A DNA stretch of 64,000 nt from Aurelia coerulea (lineage: Eukaryota > Cnidaria > Scyphozoa > Semaeostomeae > Ulmaridae), in contig CM076947.1 of NCBI GenBank assembly GCA_039566865.1, positions 751,501 to 815,500 of the forward strand, in the 5' to 3' direction. The notes beneath the pieces are model-generated. The model saw only the letters and a program-made list of their open reading frames with translations. It did not search any database and had not been told where the DNA came from. Below, piece by piece: positions 61,095 through 64,000 of the stretch (position 1 is the first letter of the stretch; each line of letters starts with the position of its first letter). A program made the position numbers and the translations under genes.

Positions 61095-61661
61095 ATGGAG
61101 GCAACAGACGGCGTTTCGAAAGCAGTATCCTTGTTGCAGGAGGTCACTCAATTGCTGGTTGCGCAAACTGATTGCAGTTCTACCAGTACTGTTCCCGTCA
61201 ATGATGCTCATCTCCCAACGCAGCAGCCGCAAATCGCAGTATCTAGGCCTGATGTGATCGCAGTCTCTGGTCATACCAGTGGGCCTAGTACAGGAAGCAG
61301 ACTTAGGCCTAGTCATGGTGACAGCGGTAGCAGTTCTTGCAGCACTAGTCGAAGACCACCCGTCATAAGCCCAACAAGCAGACAACTGAATACCCTAAAA
61401 AAACAGAGCCCTCCTTTTATTTAGAATTTGAAATTTTCTCCTTCATTCATCACTCGATGCTACGATTTTGCTTCAGTCTCTTTACGAAAGGAAACCGTTG
61501 TAAAGGTCAGCTCACTGGCGAAGCAAACAAGATGCAAGGATTTCAAATGGAACTTTAAATGTTTATTGATCGATCTTAGCAAATGGATTCAACAAGAAAT
61601 CTTTAAAAAACTGCAAGATGCGGAGGATAGACTTGTCTTAATAATCCCTCCAATCTGCTGA
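61095..61661 (+). CDS. Ser/Pro-rich ORF, divergent from the protease gene
   Basis: An ATG (61095) opens MEATDGVSKAVSLLQEVTQL, a likely amphipathic helix, followed by a Ser/Thr/Pro-rich region to a TAG at about 61422. The same frame resumes as PSFITRCYDFASVSLRKETV and WIQQEIFKKLQDAEDRLVLI to 61661. The N-terminal pattern resembles transposon-associated HECT (G2E3-like) proteins, but no HECT domain is present. It is transcribed away from the RING/protease gene 340 bp to the left, so the two could share a promoter. Family unknown. Confidence 0.4.
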
Positions 61662-62206
61662 ATTTTGTGATAGAAAAGTTTCTTTGTGGGTCTATCATCG
61701 TTCTCTCTTCTTTGTTCATGTTCCCAGTTGAACTAAAGTGTTAACGTCGTCAAGAATCAGGGAGCGAAAATGATGAATAATACTCACTTTAATCTGACTT
61801 TGACACAAAACCCTTCTCTGGATTTTCTGCAGTGCATCTCTAGAGTAGGCCCACTACGAATTTGCGTAAACTCTAGATGCCTTAAAAGGTTTGGTTGCTT
61901 TTTCTAGAGCGTATATTCGCTACTTAATCACCTTCTTTTATCTGTCAATAACTTTTGTGAAATCTTTATTTGTTTTGAATTAGGCTTGAAGCCTAATTTA
62001 AGTCCACATTTTATAAAACGGGAAAACAGGAAACTGGATGGCTCAACTGCTTTGACCTTTCCCTAACTTGAAAGGCAGTACGACAGAGAAATACACAGTA
62101 GCACGGCAGTTTCTTGCCTGCCTTCTCTCTTCTCGACAGGAAAATAAGCCATAAGTCTCGTGGAAGAGAGCATTCACCGATGCAAGAACAATGTATTGAA
62201 AGCTTA
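61662..62206. other. No gene recognised
   Basis: AT-rich spacer without recognised features. Confidence 0.4.
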
Positions 62207-62210
62207 TTAA

Positions 62211-63098
62211 CCTTATTCGTACTGGGGGGGGGGCGTTTTTCGCCCCCCCCCCTACCAGTTTTTGCTGCATTACGCTAAAACGACAAGAGATATAACCACC
62301 GGTTCTGGTGACTTTTACTCAAATTTCATAGGCAATTAAATTCTTAACATTTCATTGTTCTATCTCTGATCATGTGACCACAGTAATACCATATTTGGAG
62401 AGTAGTCAACAAAAAAAATCTGAAAATGTCCGTAGTTTTCGTGTCGTTTGCTTGATCGATCTCAAACATGCACCATTCGATTGCATTTGATGAGTACTTT
62501 CATTTGATATATAATTTATTCATATTTGCTGATGTCAGCAATATTTAATATCTATGACGTCATTCACATTTATGACGTCATTTACCTAATAAAGAAGTGT
62601 CAAATATAAATTTTTTTAGTCTAATTTGCTTCATCTTATTAATTTGATTCATTTTGAGTCTATATTTACCACATAAAAGGGCAGGACTGGCAAAAACCTG
62701 CGATGAAAGTAAATGCATGCAACAAAAGGCTAGTTTAAGGCTAATTGTGCTAAAAATAGAAACTAAAAATTTTTGCAAAGTATGTATATTTGAACTATGA
62801 CATGTTTCTTACTATTTGAAACAAATTTGGAGAAAATCGGTTGAGTGGTTGATTAAATAGAATTTTTCTGGTTAAGAAGGTATAAATTTCCCAATTTTCG
62901 TCAGTTTTTCGGTTGCCTAGCAACGAATCACGTGACTTATTAATTGCCATTGTTACATTTGAATAGCCAATTGTCTAAAGAACAATAGGGGTAAGTCTTA
63001 TTGTTATATCTTTTGTAGTTTTGGAGAAAAAGAGGGGGGGCCAAAAACGCCCCCCCCCCAGTACAAAATACCTAAAAAATCGCCCAGTACAGATAGGG
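62211..63098. mobile_element. piggyBac-like TTAA element, 888 bp (inverted copy)
   Basis: Flanked by TTAA (62207-62210, 63099-63102). The reverse complement matches 47772-48661 along its length, including the CCCTATCTGTACTGGGCG end. No transposase. Confidence 0.9.
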
Positions 63099-63102
63099 TT
63101 AA

Positions 63103-63352
63103 TAAAGAGCAAAAAACACTCGAAAAAAGCGACGCTATATTGGGGGTGATCACCCTCACAAGCTTATATCTGAGGGCAATAAAAGGCCGTTATCAATCAG
63201 CTTTCATAATTTATGGTAGTTTACGATATGAAAGGTCATCTTGAAACCACCACCCCATATTTCTTGAGAACAAGAATGAAAAACAACAAATAATCGCAAT
63301 CATGATGATAAAAGTTAGCACTTTCGTATCGCACGCCTAAACTAACCTAGAC
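63103..63352. other. Upstream of Harbinger transposase, nothing assigned
   Basis: No terminal repeat of a Harbinger element was recognised here; an intron or upstream exon is possible. Confidence 0.35.
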
Positions 63353-64000
63353 GTGCGAAATGCCGCACGTGGCCCATTTTCATATTACGAAGACTGTCAC
63401 CCAAAAACCACTGCCGATTGGGTAAATCATGGAGAAGAATTTTACCAAGAATGGGATTTTCCAAATCGTCTTGGTGCTCTTGATGGGAAGCACATCTCCA
63501 CAGAATTCCCACAGAATGCAGGATCAGCCTTTTTTAACTACAAGAATTATCACAGTCTTGTGTTGATGACCATATGTGATGCAAGATACTGTTTCACCTT
63601 TGTCAACATTGGTTCATATGGCGGGGAAAATGATTCGTCTGTGTTTCAGCAGTCTGAGTTTGGAAGAGCATTTGATCAGATTCCTACGAAGCTTGGTATT
63701 CCAGCTGGATCAAATTATGGAGGCAGGACACTGCCCTATGTCCTTATTGGTGATGACATATTCGCCCTAAAACCTTGGCTAATAAAGCCTTATCCTGGAA
63801 AGAAACTGCAAGAAGAACAGAGGGGTTTACAATTACAGGCTTTCAAGGGCAAGACGAACCATTGAAAATGCCTTTGGCATACTTGCCGCAAGGTGGCAAA
63901 TCTTTCAACGACCAATAAAAGCCAATGTTGATCTTGTATACAATATCACACGAGCATGCCTATGCCTACACAACTACTTGAGGCTCATTGAAAATGCAAG
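63353..64000 (+). pseudogene. PIF/Harbinger transposase (HARBI1-like), partial, one frameshift
   Basis: The DDE_Tnp_4 domain is visible: WDFPNRLGALDGKHISTEFP with the first catalytic Asp, SGSxFFNYKNYHSLVLMTIC-like strand (here GSAFFNYKNYHSLVLMTICD), GSYGGENDSSVFQ, LIGDDIFALKPWLIKPY with the second Asp, and, after an extra G in GGGG near 63823, RARRTIENAFGILAARWQIF with the catalytic Glu. HARBI1-type transposases need a Myb-like partner protein, not seen here. The true N-terminus is not in this frame and the gene runs off the right edge. The single-base shift may be a sequencing error. Confidence 0.88.

Overview
This window is eukaryotic, animal DNA and consists almost entirely of transposable elements. 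The evidence is GT-AG introns, BEL/Pao, DIRS, Penelope, R2 and CR1/Jockey-type retroelements, several hAT transposases, and remnants of HECT, MADF/SANT, calcium-responsive-factor-like and OTU/vertnin-like proteins of the kind that proliferate in cnidarian genomes. An anthozoan or other cnidarian is my best guess; a sponge, mollusc or other invertebrate is not excluded. I see no clearly intact host housekeeping gene.

Layout. 1-6.5 kb: a ZMYM1-like hAT transposase pseudogene with an intron, a TTAA MITE just upstream, and a 3.1-kb LINE inserted with a 13-bp target duplication. 6.5-12.9 kb: a 165-bp hAT MITE, a Cys-rich exon, a LINE 3' end, a Helitron-like RepHel fragment (copy 1), a third hAT with an intron, an orphan copy of an unnamed protein ('VSEL protein', after a shared motif), a satellite and an OTU/vertnin-like exon. 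13.4-14.45 kb: the 3' end of an R2 retrotransposon joined to 28S rDNA at the R2 site. 14.6-20.9 kb: RepHel copy 2 followed by its VSEL protein, with the Rep domain split by a 3-kb transposon whose ends are minisatellites. 20.9-25 kb: piggyBac fragment, Penelope-like element with hammerhead ribozyme, hAT-like MITE, LINE endonuclease. 25.2-33.9 kb: VSEL protein C and RepHel copy 3, separated by a 5.85-kb minisatellite-ended transposon that contains a complete 3.8-kb hAT. 34-40.2 kb: LINE 3' end, HECT-type pseudogene, DUF6589-like pseudogene, DIRS-like RT. 40.6-46.8 kb: a nearly intact, young BEL/Pao element. 46.9-54.5 kb: satellite, 890-bp TTAA element, CARF-like pseudogene, a zinc-finger plus MADF/SANT gene split by a 10-bp-TSD element that itself holds a MITE, and a PHD plus coiled-coil LINE ORF1. 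54.7-64 kb: tandem duplications, a 1.24-kb TA-flanked element with long TIRs, a RING plus cysteine-protease gene, a divergent Ser-rich ORF, an 888-bp TTAA element and a PIF/Harbinger transposase running off the right edge.

Main result. Two strongly diverged RepHel helicases are each followed, on the same strand and after about the same gap (340 bp, and about 355 bp once a nested element is subtracted), by a member of an unrecognised protein family (VSEL). A stem-loop with compensatory base changes is conserved in both gaps. I interpret this as a two-gene Helitron-like element with a possibly undescribed accessory protein. Two DNA transposons that landed in these cassettes share a terminal consensus and an unusual architecture: short TIRs followed by long inverted minisatellite arrays, with 9- and 10-bp target duplications.
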